A stretch of 64,000 nt of DNA, from assembly GCA_035048495.1 (NCBI GenBank), contig JASUTR010000091.1:1-64000 (forward strand), in the 5' to 3' direction. Below are positions 1 to 13,500 of the stretch, one piece after another. Positions within the stretch are counted from its first letter, which is position 1. Each line of letters opens with the position of its first letter. Below the pieces are notes generated by a model. It searched no databases, was not told the DNA's origin, and saw only the letters and a program-made list of their open reading frames with translations. A program made the position numbers and the translations under genes. The DNA comes from Euptelea pleiosperma (taxonomy: Eukaryota; Streptophyta; Magnoliopsida; Ranunculales; Eupteleaceae).

Positions 1-3000
1 TTCGACTATCCCGAATCTTGTTCCAACTTCAAATGTGTTGAAACAATAGTAATGGAAGAGTTTGAGTCCAATTACGAGGTCCGGTTGCGAAAAAGTCACA
101 AGTTATAGGCTTCGAATGTACACACAAACTGAATCCATTTGAGACGTTGACGCACGAAGGAGCTAACATGTTTCGACTATCCTGAATCTTGTTCCAACAT
201 TCAAATGTGTTGAAACAATAGTAATGGAAGAGTTTGAGTCCAATTACAGGTCCGGTTGCGAAAAAGTCACAAGTTATAGGCTCGAATGTAACCACAAACT
301 GAATCCAATTTGAGACGTTACGCACGAATGGAGCTAACATGTTTCGACTATCCCGAAATCTTGTTCCAACATTCAAATGTGTTGAAACAATAGTAATGGA
401 AGAGTTTTCAGTCCAATTATGAGGTCCGGTTGCGAAAAAGTCACAAGTGATAGGCTTCAAATGTAACACACAAACTGAGTCCAATTAAACACATTGACGC
501 ACGGATGGAGCTAACTTGCTTCGACTGCCCCGAATCTTGTTCCAACACTTCAAATATGTTAAAACAATAGTAATGGAAGAATTCGAGTCGAATTACGATG
601 TCCGGTTGCAAAAAGTCACAAGTTATAGGCTTCAAATGTAAACACAAACTGAGTCCAATTAAAGAAATTGACGCCCGATGGAGCTAACTTGTTTCGACTG
701 CCCGAATCTTGTTCCAACACTTCAAATGTGTTGAAACAATAGTAATGGAAGAGTTTGAGTCCAATTACGAGGTCCGGTTGCGAAAAGTCACAAGTTTATA
801 GGCTTCTGAACAACACACAAACTGAGTCCAATTGAGATGTTGACGCACGGATGGAGCTAACTTGTTTCGACTGTCCCGAATCTTGTTCAACGCTTAAATG
901 TGTTGAAACAATAGTAATAGAAGAGTTTTGTCCAATTACGAGGTCCCGATTGCGAAAAAGTTACAAGTTATAGGCCTTCTGAATGTAACAACAAACTTAG
1001 TCCAATTAATGACATTGACGCACGGATGGAGCCAACTGTTTCGACTGCTCCTAATCTTGTTCCAACACTTCAAATGTGTTGAAACAATAGTAATGGAAGA
1101 GTATGAGTCCAATTACGAGGTCCGGTTGCGAAAAAGTCACAAGTTATAGGCTTCGGAATGTAACACACAAACTGAATCAAATTTGAGACGTTGACGCACG
1201 AATGAGCTAACATTTTCGACTGCCCGAATCTTGTTCCAACATTAAAATGTGTTGAAACAATAGTAATGAAGAGTTTGAGTCCAATATGAGGTCCGGTTGC
1301 GAAAAAGTCACAAGTTATAGGCTTCGAATGTAACACACAAACTGAGTCCAATTAAACACATTGACGCACGGATGGAGCTAACTTGCTTCACTGCCCCGAA
1401 TCTTGTTCCATTACGAGGTCCGATTGCGAAAAAGTTACAAGTTATAGGCTTCTGAATGTAACACACAAACTTAGTCCAATTAATGACATTGACGCACGGA
1501 TGGAGCCAACTTGTTTCGACTGCTCCTATCTTTTCCAACACTTCAAAGTGTTGAAACAATAGTAATGGAAGAGTAAGTCTAATTACGAGGTCAGGTTGCG
1601 AAAAAGTCACAACTTATAGGCTTCTGAATGTAACACAAACTGAGTCCAATTTGAGACGTTGACGCACGGATGGAGCTAACATGTTTCGACTGTCCCGAAT
1701 CTTGTTTCAACACTTCAAATGTGTTGAAACAATAGTAATGGAAGAGTTTGTGTCCAATTATGAGGTCCGATTGCGAAAAAGTCACAAGTTATAGGCTTCG
1801 GAATGTAACACACAAACAGTCCAATTTGAGACATTGACGCACGGATGGAGCTAACTTGTTTCGACTATCCCGAATCTTGTTCCAACACTTTAAATGTGTT
1901 GAAACAATAGTAATGGAAGAGTTTGAGTCCAATTACGAGGTCCGGTTGCGAAAAAGTCACAAGTTATAGGCTTCGGAATGTAACTCACAAACTGAGTCCA
2001 ATTTGAGACGTTGACGCACGGATGGAGCTAACTTCTTTCGACTGTCCCGAATCTTGTTCCAACCTTTAAATGTGTTGAAATAATAGAATGGAAGAGTTTG
2101 AGTCCAATTACGAGGTCCGTTGCGAAAAAGTCACAAGTTATAGGCTTCGAATGTAACTCACAAACTGAGCCCAATTGTGACGTTGACGCACGGATGGAGC
2201 TAATTTGTTTCGACTGTCCCGAATCTTGTTCCAACGCTTCAAATGTTTGAAACAATAGTAATGGAAGAGTTTGAGTAAAATTATGAGGTCCGGTTGCGAC
2301 AAAGTCACAATTTATAGGCTTTGGAATGTAACACACAAACTGAGTCCATTTTTAGACGTTGACGCACGGATGGACCTAACTTGTTTCGACTGCACGAATC
2401 TTGTTCCAACACTTCAATGTGTTGAAACAATAGTAATGGAAGAGTTTGAGTCCAATTCCGAGGTCCGATTGCGAAAAAGTCACAAGTTATAGGCTTCGAA
2501 TGTAACACACAAACTGAATCCAATTTGAGACGTTGACGCACGAATAGAGCTAACATGTTTCGACTGTCCCGAATCTTGTTCCAACATTAAATGTGTTGAA
2601 ACAATAGTAATGGAAGAGTTTGAGTCCAATTATGAGGTCCGGTTGCGAAAAAGTCACAGTTATAGCTTCGGAATGTACACACAAACTGAATCCAATTTGA
2701 GACGTTGACGCACGAATGGTGCTAACATGTTTCGACTATCCCGAATCTTGTTCCAACATTCAAATGTGTTGAAACAATAGTAATGGAAGAGTTTGAGTCC
2801 AATTACGAGGTCCGGTTGCGAAAAAGTCACAAGTTATAGGCTTCAAATGTAACACACAAACTGAATCCAATTTGAGACGTTGACGCACGATGGAGCTAAC
2901 ATGTTTCGACTATCCTGAATCTTGTTCCAACATTCAAATGTGTTGAAACAATAGTAATGGAAGAGTTTGAGTCCAATTACGAGGTCCGGTTGCGAAAAAG

Positions 3001-6000
3001 TCACAAGTTATAGGCTTCGGAATGTAACACACAAACTGAATCCAATTTGAGACGTTGACGCACGGATGGAGCTAACATGTTTCGACTATCTCGAATCTTG
3101 TTCTAACATTCAAATGTTGAAACAATAGTAATGGAAGAGTTTGAGTCCAATTACGAGGTCTGGTTGCGAAAAAGTCACAAGTTATAGGATTCTGAATGTA
3201 ACACACAAACTGAGTCCAATTTGAGACGTTGACGCACGGATGAGCTAACTTGTTTCGACTGTCCCGAATCTGTTCCAACACTTTAAATGTGTTGAAACAA
3301 TAGTAATGGAAGAGTTTGAGTCCAATTACAAGGTCCGATTGGAAAAAGTCACAAGTTATAGGCTTCGGAATGTAACACACAAACTGAGTCCAATTGAGAC
3401 GTTGACGCACGGATGGAGCTAACTTGTTTCTATTGTCCCGAATCTTGTTCCAACACTTTAAATGTGTTGAAAAAATAGTAATAGAAGGTTTGAGTCCAAT
3501 TACGAGGTCCGGTTGCGAAAAAGTCACAAGTTATAGGCTTCGGAATGTAACACACAAACTGAGTCCAATTTGAGACGTTGACGCACGAATGAGCTAACAT
3601 GTTTCGACTATCCCGAATCTTGTTCCAACATTCAAATGTGCTGAAACATAGTAATGGAAGAGTTTGAGTCCAATTACGAGGTCCGGTTGCGAAAAGTCAC
3701 AAGTTATAGGCTTCGGAATGTAACACACAAACTGAATCCAATTTGAGACGTTGACGCACGAATGGAGCTAACATGTTTCGACTATCCCGAATCTTGTTCC
3801 AACATTCAAATGTGGAAACAATAGTAATGGAAGAGTTTGAGTCCAATTACGAGGTCCGGTTGCGAAAAAGTCACAAGTTATAGGCTTCGGAATGTAACAC
3901 ACAAACTGAATCCAATTTGAGACGTTGACGCACGAATGGAGCTAAATGTTTCGACTATCCCGAATCTTGTTCCAACATTCAAATGTGTTGAAACAATAGT
4001 AATGGAAGAGTTTGAGTCCAATTATGAGGTCCGGTTGCGAAAAAGTCACAAGTTATAGGCTTCAGAATGTAACACACAAACTGAGTCAATTAAACACATT
4101 GACGCACGGATGGAGCTAACTTGCTTCGACTGCCCCGAATCTTGTTCCAACACTTCAAATATGTTGAAACAATAGTAATGGAAGAATTCGAGTCTAATTA
4201 CGATGTCCGGTTGCGAAAAAGTCACAAGTTATAGGCTTCAGAATGTAACACACAAACTGAGTCCAATTAAAGAAATTGACGCCCGGATGGAGCTAACTTG
4301 TTTCGACTGCCCGAATCTTGTTCCAACACTTCAAATGTGTTGAAACAATAGTAATGGAAGAGTTTGAGTCCAATTACGAGGTCCGGTTGCGAAAAAGTCA
4401 CAAGTTATAGGCTTCTGAATGTAACACACAAACTGAGTCCAATTTGAGACGTTGACGCACGGATGGAGCTAACTTGTTTCGACTGTCCGAATCTTGTTCC
4501 AACACTTTAAATGTGTTGAAACAATAGTAATAGAAGAGTTTGTGTCCAATTACGAGGTCCGATTGCGAAAAAGTTACAAGTTATAGGCTTCTGAATGTAA
4601 CACACAAACTTAGTCCAATTTGACATTGACGCACGGATGGAGCCAACTTGTTTCGACTGCTCCTAATCTTGTTCCAACACTTCAAATGTGTTGAAACAAT
4701 AGTAATAGAAGAGTTGAGTCCAATTACGAGGTCCGGTTGCGAAAAATCACAAGTTATAGGCTTCGAATGTAACACACAAACTGAGTCCAATTTGAGACGT
4801 TGACGCACGGATGGAGCTAACATGTTTCGACTGTCCCGAATCTTGTTCCAACACTTCAAATGTGTTGAAACAATAGTAATGGAAGAGTTTGTGTCCAATT
4901 ATGAGGTCCGATTGCGAAAAAGTCACAAGTTATAGGCTTCGGAATGTAACACACAAACTGAGTCCAATTTGAGACATTGACGCACGGATGGAGCTAACTT
5001 GTTTCGACTGTCCCGAATCTTGTTCCAACACTTAAATGTGTTGAAACAATAGTAATGGAAGAGTTTGAGTAATTACGAGGTCCGGTTGCGAAAAAGTCAC
5101 AAGTCATAGGCTTCGGAATGTAACTCACAAACTGAGCCAATTTGTGACGTTGACGCACGGATGGAGCTAACTTGTTTCGACTGTCCCGAATCTTGTTCCA
5201 ACGCTTCAAATGTTTTGAAATAATAGTAATGGAAGAGTTTGAGTCCAATTACGAGGTCCGGTTGCGAAAAGTCACAATTATAGGCTTCGGAATGTAACAC
5301 ACAAACTGAGTCCAATTTGAGACGTTGACGCACGGATGGACTAACTTGTTTCGACTGTCCCGAATCTTGTTCCAACACTTCAAATGTGTTGAAACAATAG
5401 TAATGGAAGAGTTTGAGTCCAATTACGAGGTCCGTTGCGAAAAAGTCACAAGTTATAGGCTTCGGAATGTAACACACAAACTGATCCAATTTGAGACGTT
5501 GACGCACGAATGGAGCTAACTTGTTTCGACTGTCCCGAATCTTGTTCCAACACTTAAATGTGTTGAAACAATAGTAATGGAAGAGTTTGAGTCCAATTAC
5601 GAGGTCCGTTGCGAAAAAGTCACAAGTTATAGGCTTCGGAATGTAACACACAAACTGAGTCCAATAACACATTGACGCACGGATGGAGCTAACTTGTTCG
5701 ACTGCCCGAATCTTGTTCCAACACTTCAAATGTTGAAACAATAGTAATGGAAGAGTTTGAGTCCAATTACGAGGTCCATTTGCGAAAAAGTCACAGTTAA
5801 GGCTTCGAATGTAACACACAAACTGAGTCCAATTTGAACGACGCCGATGAGCTAACTTGTTTCGACTGTCCCCGAATCTTGTTCCAACACTTCAATGTGT
5901 TGAAACAATAGTAATGGAAGAGTTTGAGTCCAATTACGAGGTCCGGTTGCGAAAAAGTCACAAGTTATAGGCTTCGAATGTAACACACAAACTGAGTCCA

Positions 6001-7200
6001 ATTGAGACGTTGACGCACGGATGGAGCTAACTTGTTTCGATGTCCCGAATCTTGTTCCAACACTTAAATGTGTTGAAACAATAGTAATGGAAGAGTTTGA
6101 GTCCAATTACGAGGTCCGATTGCGAAAAAGTCACAAGTTATAGGCTTCGGAATGTAACACACAAACTGAATCCAATTTGAGACGTTGACGCACGATGGAG
6201 CTAACTGTTTCTATCCCGAATCTTGTTCCAACATTTAAATGTGTTGAAAAAATAGTAATGGAGTTTGAGTCCAATTACGAGGTCCGGTTGCGAAAAAGTC
6301 ACAAGTTATAGGCTTCGGAATGTAACACACAAACTGAATCCAATTTGAGACGTTGACGCACGAATGGTGCTAACATGTTTCGACTATCCCGAATCTTGTT
6401 CCAACATTCAAATGTGTTGAAACAATAGTAATGGAAGAGTTTGAGTCCAATTACGAGGCCGTTGCGAAAAGTCACAAGTTATAGGCTTCGGAATGTAACA
6501 CACAAACTGAATCCAATTTGAGACGTTGACGCACGAATGGAGCTAACATTTTCGACTATCCTGAATCTTGTTCCAACATTCAAATGTGTTGAAACATAGT
6601 ATGGAAGAGTTTGAGTCCAATTACGAGTCCGGTTGCGAAAAGTCACAAGTTATAGGCTTCGGAATGTAACACACAAACTGAGTCCAATATGACATTGACG
6701 CACGATGGAGCTAACTTGCTTCGACTGCCCGAATCTTGTTCCAACACTTCAAATGTTGAAACAATAGTAATGGAAGAATTCGAGTCTAATTACGATGTCC
6801 GGTTGCGAAAAAGTCACAAGTTATAGGCTTCAGAATGTAACACACAAACTGAGTCCAATTAAAGAAATTGACGCCGGATGGAGCTAACTTGTTTCGACTG
6901 CCCGAATCTTGTTCCAACACTTCAAATGTGTTGAAACAATAGTAATGGAAGAGTTTGAGTCCAATTACAGGTCCGGTTGCGAAAAAGTCACAAGTTATAG
7001 GCTTCTGAATTAACACACAAACTGAGTCCAATTTGAGACGTTGACGCACGGATGGAGCTAACTTGTTTCGACTGTCCCGAATCTTGTTCCAACGTTTAAA
7101 TGTGAGCTTTAAATGTGTTGAAACAATAGTAATAGAAGAGTTTGTGTCCAATTACGAGGTCCGATTGCGAAAAAGTTACAAGTTATAGGCTTCTGAATGT
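1..7200 (+). repeat. Satellite segment rich in single-base indels
   Basis: The same monomer, but spacing between landmarks often falls to about 170-176 bp because single bases are missing at scattered places, for example gaatgtacac instead of gaatgtaacac, or tccgttgcg instead of tccggttgcg. Adjacent monomers carry different losses, so they are private to each copy and not inherited by amplification. Losses thin out after about 9.2 kb and nearly vanish after about 12.7 kb. This could be a degenerate array edge or residual long-read consensus errors near a contig end. I favour the technical explanation, but the sequence cannot decide. Confidence 0.75.
7091..7120 (+). repeat. Local partial duplication inside a monomer
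   Basis: The segment reads tttaaatgtgag followed by ctttaaatgtgttg, so about 13 bp are duplicated compared with the usual caacgctttaaatgtgttg. It is a private slippage-type event in the indel-rich part of the array and may be a sequence error. Confidence 0.6.
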
Positions 7201-7849
7201 AACACACAAACTTAGTCCAATTAATACATTGACGCACGGATGGAGCCAACTTGTTTCGACTGCTCCTAATCTTGTTCCAACACTTCAAATGTTTTCAAAC
7301 AATAGTAATGGAAGAGTATGAGTCCAATTACGAGGTCCGGTTGCGAAAAAGTCACAAGTTATAGCTTCGGAATGTAACACACAAACTGAATCAAATTTGA
7401 GACGTTGACGCACGAATAGAGCTAACATGTTTCGACTGTCCCGAATCTTGTTCCAACATTAAAATGTGTTAAAACAATAGTAATGGAAGAGTTTGAGTCC
7501 AATTATGAGGTCCGGTTGCGAAAAAGTCACAAGTTATAGGCTTCGGAATGTAACACACAAACTGAGTCCAATTAAACACATGACGCACGGATGGAGCTAA
7601 CTTGCTTCGACGGCCCCGAATCTTGTTCCAACACTTCAAATATGTTGAAACAATAGTAATGGAAGAATTCGAGTCTAATTACGATGTCCGGTTGCGAAAA
7701 AGTCACAGGTTATTGGCTTCAGAATGTAACACACAAACTGAGTCCAATTAAAGAAATTGACGCCCGGATGGAGCTAACTTGTTTCGACTGCCCCGAATCT
7801 TCTTCCAACACTTCAAATGTGTTGAAACAATAGTAATGGAAGAGTTTGA

Positions 7850-10510
7850 GTCCAATTACGAGGTCCGGTTGCGAAAAAGTCACAAGTTATAGGCTTCGGA
7901 ATGTAACACATAAACTGAATCCAATTTGAGACGTTGACGCACGAATAGAGCTAACATGTTTCGACTGTCCCGAATCCTGTTCCAACATTAAAATGTGTTG
8001 AAACAATAGTAATGGAAGAGTTTGTGTCCAATTATGAGGTCCGATTGCGAAAAAGTCACAAGTTATAGGCTTCGGAATGTAACACACAAACTGAATCCAA
8101 TTTGAGACGTTGACGCACGAATGGAGCTAACATGTTTCGACTATCCCGAATCTTGTTCCAACATTCAATGTGTTGAAACAATAGTAATGGAAGAGTTTGA
8201 GTCCAATTATGAGGTCCGGTTGCGAAAAAGTCACAAGTTATAGGCTTCAGAATGTAACTCACAAACTGAGCCCAATTTGTGACGTTGACGCACGGATGGA
8301 GCTAATTTGTTTCGACAGTCCCCGAATCTTGTTCCAACGCTTCAAATGTTTTGAAACAATAGTAATGAAAGAGTTTGAGTCTAATTACGAGGTCCGGTTG
8401 CGAAAAAGTCACAAGTTATAGGCTTCGGAATGTAACTCACAAACTGAGCCCAATTTGTGACGTTGACGCACGGATGGAGCTAACATGTTTCGACTGTCCC
8501 GAATCTTGTTTCAACACTTCAATGTGTTGAAACAATAGTAATGGAAGAGTTTGTGTCCAATTAGGAGGTCCGATTGCGAAAAAGTCACAAGTTATAGGCT
8601 TCGGAATGTAACACACAAACTGAATCCAATTTGAGACGTTGACGCACGAATGGAGCTAACATGTTTCGACTATCCCGAATCTTGTTCCAACATTCAAATG
8701 TGTTGAAACAATAGTAATGGAAGAGTTTGAGTCCAATTATGAGGTCCGGTTGCGAAAAGTCACAAGTTATAGGCTTCAGAATGTAACACACAAACTGAGT
8801 CCAATTAAACACATTGACGCACGGATGGAGCTAACTTGCTTCGACTGCCCCGAATCTTGTTCCAACACTTCGTTATATGTTGAAACAATAGTAATGGAAG
8901 AATTCGAGTCTAATTACGATGTCCGGTTGCGAAAAAGTCACAAGTTATAGGCTTCAGAATGTAACACACAAACTGAGTCCAATTAAAGAAATTGACGCCC
9001 GGATGGAGCTAACTTGTTTCGACTGCCCCGAATCTTCTTCCAACACTTCAAATGTGTTGAACAATAGTAATGGAAGAGTTTGAGTCCAATTACGTGGTCT
9101 GGTTGCGAAAAAGTCACAAGTTATAGGCTTCGGAATGTAACTCACAAACTGAGTCCAATTTGAGACGTTGACGCACGGATGGAGCTAACTTCTTTCGACT
9201 GTCCCGAATCTTGTTCCAACACTTTAATGTGTTGAAACAATAGTAATGAAAGAGTTTGAGTCTAATTACGAGGTCCGGTTGCGAAAAAGTCACAAGTTAT
9301 AGGCTTCGGAATGTAACTCACAAACTGAGCCCAATTTGTGACGTTGACGCACGGATGGAGCTAATTTGTTTCGACTGTCCCGAATCTTGTTCCAACGCTT
9401 CAAATGTTTTGAAACAATAGTAATGGAAGAGTTTGAGTAAAATTATGAGGTCCGGTTGCGAAAAAGTCACAAGTTATAGGCTTCGGAATGTAACACATAA
9501 ACTGAATCCAATTTGAGACGTTGACGCACGAATAGAGCTAACATGTTTCGACTGTCCCGAATCCTGTTCCAACATTAAAATGTGTTGAAACAATAGTAAT
9601 GGAAGAGTTTGTGTCCAATTATGAGGTCCGATTGCGAAAAAGTCACAAGTTATAGGCTTCGGAATGTAACACACAAACTGAATCCAATTTGAGACGTTGA
9701 CGCACGAATGGAGCTAACATGTTTCGACTATCCCGAATCTTGTTCCAACATTCAAATGTGTTGAAACAATAGTAATGGAAGAGTTTGAGTCCAATTATGA
9801 GGTCCGATTGCGAAAAAGTCACAAGTTATAGGCTTCAGAATGTAACTCACAAACTGAGCCCAATTTGTGACGTTGACGCACGGATGGAGCTAATTTGTTT
9901 CGACTGTCCCGAATCTTGTTCCAACGCTTCAAATGTTTTGAAACAATAGTAATGAAAGAGTTTGAGTCTAATTACGAGGTCCGGTTGCGAAAAAGTCACA
10001 AGTTATAGGCTTCGGAATGTAACTCACAAATTGAGCCCAATTTGTGACGTTGACGCACGGATGGAGCTAACATGTTTCGACTGTCCCGAATCTTGTTTCA
10101 ACACTTCAAATGTGTTGAAACAATAGTAATGGAAGAGTTTGTGTCCAATTATGAGGTCCGATTGCGAAAAAGTCACAAGTTATAGGCTTCGGAATGTAAC
10201 ACACAAACTGAATCCAATTTGAGACGTTGACGCACGAATGGAGCTAACATGTTTCGACTATCCCGAATCTTGTTCCAACATTCAAATGTGTTGAAACAAT
10301 AGTAATGGAAGAGTTTGAGTCCAATTATGAGGTCCGGTTGCGAAAAAGTCACAAGTTATAGGCTTCAGAATGTAACACACAAACCGAGTCCAATTAAACA
10401 CATTGACGCACGGATGGAGCTAACTTGCTTCGACTGCCCCGAATCTTGTTCCAACACTTCAAATATGTTAAAACAATAGTAATGGAAGAATTCGAGTCTA
10501 ATTACGATGT
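7850..10510 (+). repeat. Nine-monomer higher-order repeat, early variant copy
   Basis: The monomer with cacataaactgaatcc near 7905 recurs near 9492, about 1587 bp later, with the same order of diagnostic monomers between them: variants ending gtgtccaatta, the aatttgtgacg monomer with taatttg, the tttcaacac monomer, the aaacacattg monomer with GAATTC, and the aaagaaattg monomer. This copy differs slightly from later HOR arrays, for example cttcgttatatg or cttcaaatatgtt where later units read cttcgtatatg. It looks like an older or diverged member of the HOR family. Confidence 0.75.
10093..10123 (+). repeat. Representative dyad in the satellite monomer
   Basis: ttgtttcaacac (10093-10104) and gtgttgaaacaa (10112-10123) form a perfect 12-bp inverted repeat around a 7-nt spacer, ttcaaat. 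Most monomers have the same structure with one mismatch (ttgttccaacac). Short-dyad elements that can extrude as cruciforms are reported for many centromeric satellites. Here it is seen in nearly every monomer, though a few variants (cattaaaatg, cttcgtatatg, gcttcaaatgttttg) weaken or shift the stem. Confidence 0.85.
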
Positions 10511-13500
10511 CCGGTTGCAAAAAAGTCACAAGTTATAGGCTTCAGAATGTAACACACAAACTGAGTCCAATTAAAGAAATTGACGCCCGGATGGAGCTAA
10601 CTTGTTTCGACTGCCCGAATCTTGTTCCAACACTTCAAATGTGTTGAAACAATAGTAATGGAAGAGTTTGAGTCCAATTACGAGGTCCGGTTGCAAAAAA
10701 ATCACAAGTTATAGGCTTCTGAACAACACACAAACTGAGTCCAATTTGAGACGTTGACGCACGGATGGAGCTAACTTGTTTCGACTGTCCCGAATCTTGT
10801 TCCAACGCTTTAAATGTGTTGAAACAATAGTAATAGAAGAGTTTGTGTCCAATTACGAGGTCGATTGCGAAAAAGTTACAAGTTATAGGCTTCTGAATGT
10901 AACACACAAACTTAGTCCAATTAATGACATTGACGCACGGATGGAGCCAACTTGTTTCGACTGCTCCTAATCTTGTTCCAACACTTCAAATGTGTTGAAA
11001 CAATAGTAATGGAAGAGTATGAGTCCAATTACGAGGTCCGGTTGCGAAAAAAGTCACAAGTTATAGGCTTCGGAATGTAACACACAAACTGAATCAAATT
11101 TGAGACGTTGACGCACGAATAGAGCTAACATGTTTCGACTGTCCCGAATCTTGTTCCAACATTAAAATGTGTTGAAACAATAGTAATGGAAGAGTTTGAG
11201 TCCAATTATGAGGTCCGGTTGCGAAAAAGTCACAAGTTATAGGCTTCGGAATGTAACACACAACTGAGTCCAATTAAACACATTGACGCACGGATGGAGC
11301 TAAGTTGCTTCGACTGCCCCCGAATCTTGTTCCAACACTTCAAATATGTGAAACAATAGGTAATGGAAGAATTCGAGTCTAATTACGATGTCCGGTTGCG
11401 AAAAAGTCACAGGTTATAGGCTTCAGAATGTAACACACAAACTGAGTCCAATTAAAGAAATTGACGCCCGGATGGAGCTAACTTGTTTCGACTGCCCCGA
11501 ATCTTCTTCCAACACTTCTAATGTGTTGAAACAATAGTAATGGAAGAGTTTGAGTCCAATTACGAGGTCTGGTTGCGAAAAAGTCACAAGTTATAGGATT
11601 CTGAATGTAACACACAAACTGAGTCCAATTTGAGACGTTGACGCACGGATGGAGCTAACTTGTTTCTACTGTCCCGAATCATGTTCCAACACTTTAAATG
11701 TTTTGAAACAATAGTAATGGAAGAGTTTGAGTCCAATTACGAGGTCCGATTGCGAAAAAGTCACAAGTTATAGGCTTCGGAATGTAACACACAAACTGAG
11801 TCCAATTTGAGACGTTGACGCACGGATGGAGCTAACTTGTTTCTACTGTCCCGAATCCTGTTCCAACACTTTAAATGTGTTGAAAAAATAGTAATGGAAG
11901 AGTTTGAGTCCAATTACGAGGTCCGATTGCGAAAAAGTCACAAGTTATAGGCTTCGGAATGTTACTCACAAACTGAGTCCAAGTAATGACATTGACGCAC
12001 GGATGGAGCTAACTTCTTTCGACTGTCCCTAATCTTGTTCCAACACTTGAAATGTTTTGAAAACAATAGTAATGGAAGAGTTTGAGTAAAATTATGAGGT
12101 CCGGTTGCGACCAAAGTCACAATTTATAGGCTTCGGAATGTAACACACAAACTGAGTCCATTTTGAGACGTTGACGCACAGATGGACCTAACTTGTTTCG
12201 ACTGTCACGAATCTTGTTCCAACAGTTCAAATGTGTTGAAACAATAGTAATGGAAGAGTTTGAGTCCAATTACGAGGTCCGGTTGCGAAAAAGTCACAAG
12301 TTATAGGCTTCGGAATGTAACACACAAACTGAATCCAATTTGAGACGTTGACGCACGAATGGAGCTAACATGTTTCGACTATCTGAATCTTGTTCCAACA
12401 TTCAAAAGTGTTGAAACAATAGTAATAGAAGAGTTTGAGTCCAATTACGAGGTCCGGTTGCGAAAAAGTCACAAGATATAGGCTTCGGAATGTAACACAC
12501 AAACTGAATCCAATGTGAGACGTTGACGCACGAATGGAGCTAACATGTTTCGACTATCCCGAATCTTGTTCTAACATTCAAATTTGTTGAAACAATAGTA
12601 ATGGAAGAGTTTGAGTCCAATTATGAGGTCCGGTTGCGAAAAAGTCACAAGTTATAGGCTTCAGAATGTAACACACAAACTGAGCCAATTAAAACACATT
12701 GACGCACGGATGGAGCTAACTTGCTTCGACTGCCCCGAATCTTGTTCCAACACTTCAAATATGTTGAAACAATAGTAATGGAAGAATTCGAGTCTAATTA
12801 CGATGTCCGGTTGCGGAAAAGTCACAAGTTATAGGCTTCAGAATGTAACACACAAACTGAGTCCAATTAAAGAAATTGACGCCCGGATGGAGCTAACTTG
12901 TTTCGACTGCCCGAATCTTGTTCCAACACTTCAAATGTGTTGAAACAATAGTAATGGAAGAGTTTGAGTCCAATTACGAGGTCCGGTTGCGAAAAAGTCA
13001 CAAGTTATAGGCTTCTGAATGTAACACACAAACTGAGTCCAATTTGAGACGTTGACGCACGGATGGAGCTAACTTGTTTCGACTGTCCCGAATCTTGTTC
13101 CAACGCTTTAAATGTGTTGAAACAATAGTAATAGAAGAGTTTGTGTCCAATTACGAGGTCCGATTGCGAAAAAATTACAAGTTATAGGCTTCTGAATGTA
13201 ACACACAAACTTAGTCCAATTAATGACATTGACGCACGGATGGAGCCAACTTGTTTCGACTGCTCCTAATCTTGTTCCAACACTTCAAATGTGTTGAAAC
13301 AATAGTAATGGAAGAGTATGAGTCCAATTACGAGGTCCGGTTGCGAAAAAGTCACAAGTTATAGGCTTCGGAATGTAACACACAAACTGAATCAAATTTG
13401 AGACGTTGACGCACGAATAGAGCTAACATGTTTCGACTGTCCTGAATCTTGTTCCAACATTAAAATGTGTTGAAACAATAGTAATGGAAGAGTTTGAGTC

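Noticed and set aside
928..2492. Plus-strand small open frames in the satellite
   Set aside because: They exist only where private indels join frames. There is no start context, no conservation between monomers and no protein motif.
5097..5819. Long minus-strand open frame of 240 codons in the satellite, and dozens of related 60-150 codon frames
   Set aside because: The monomer is 177 bp, 59 codons, so any stop-poor frame repeats through several monomers. The frames break at random indels, have no family resemblance and occur at each repeat copy. They are repeat by-products.
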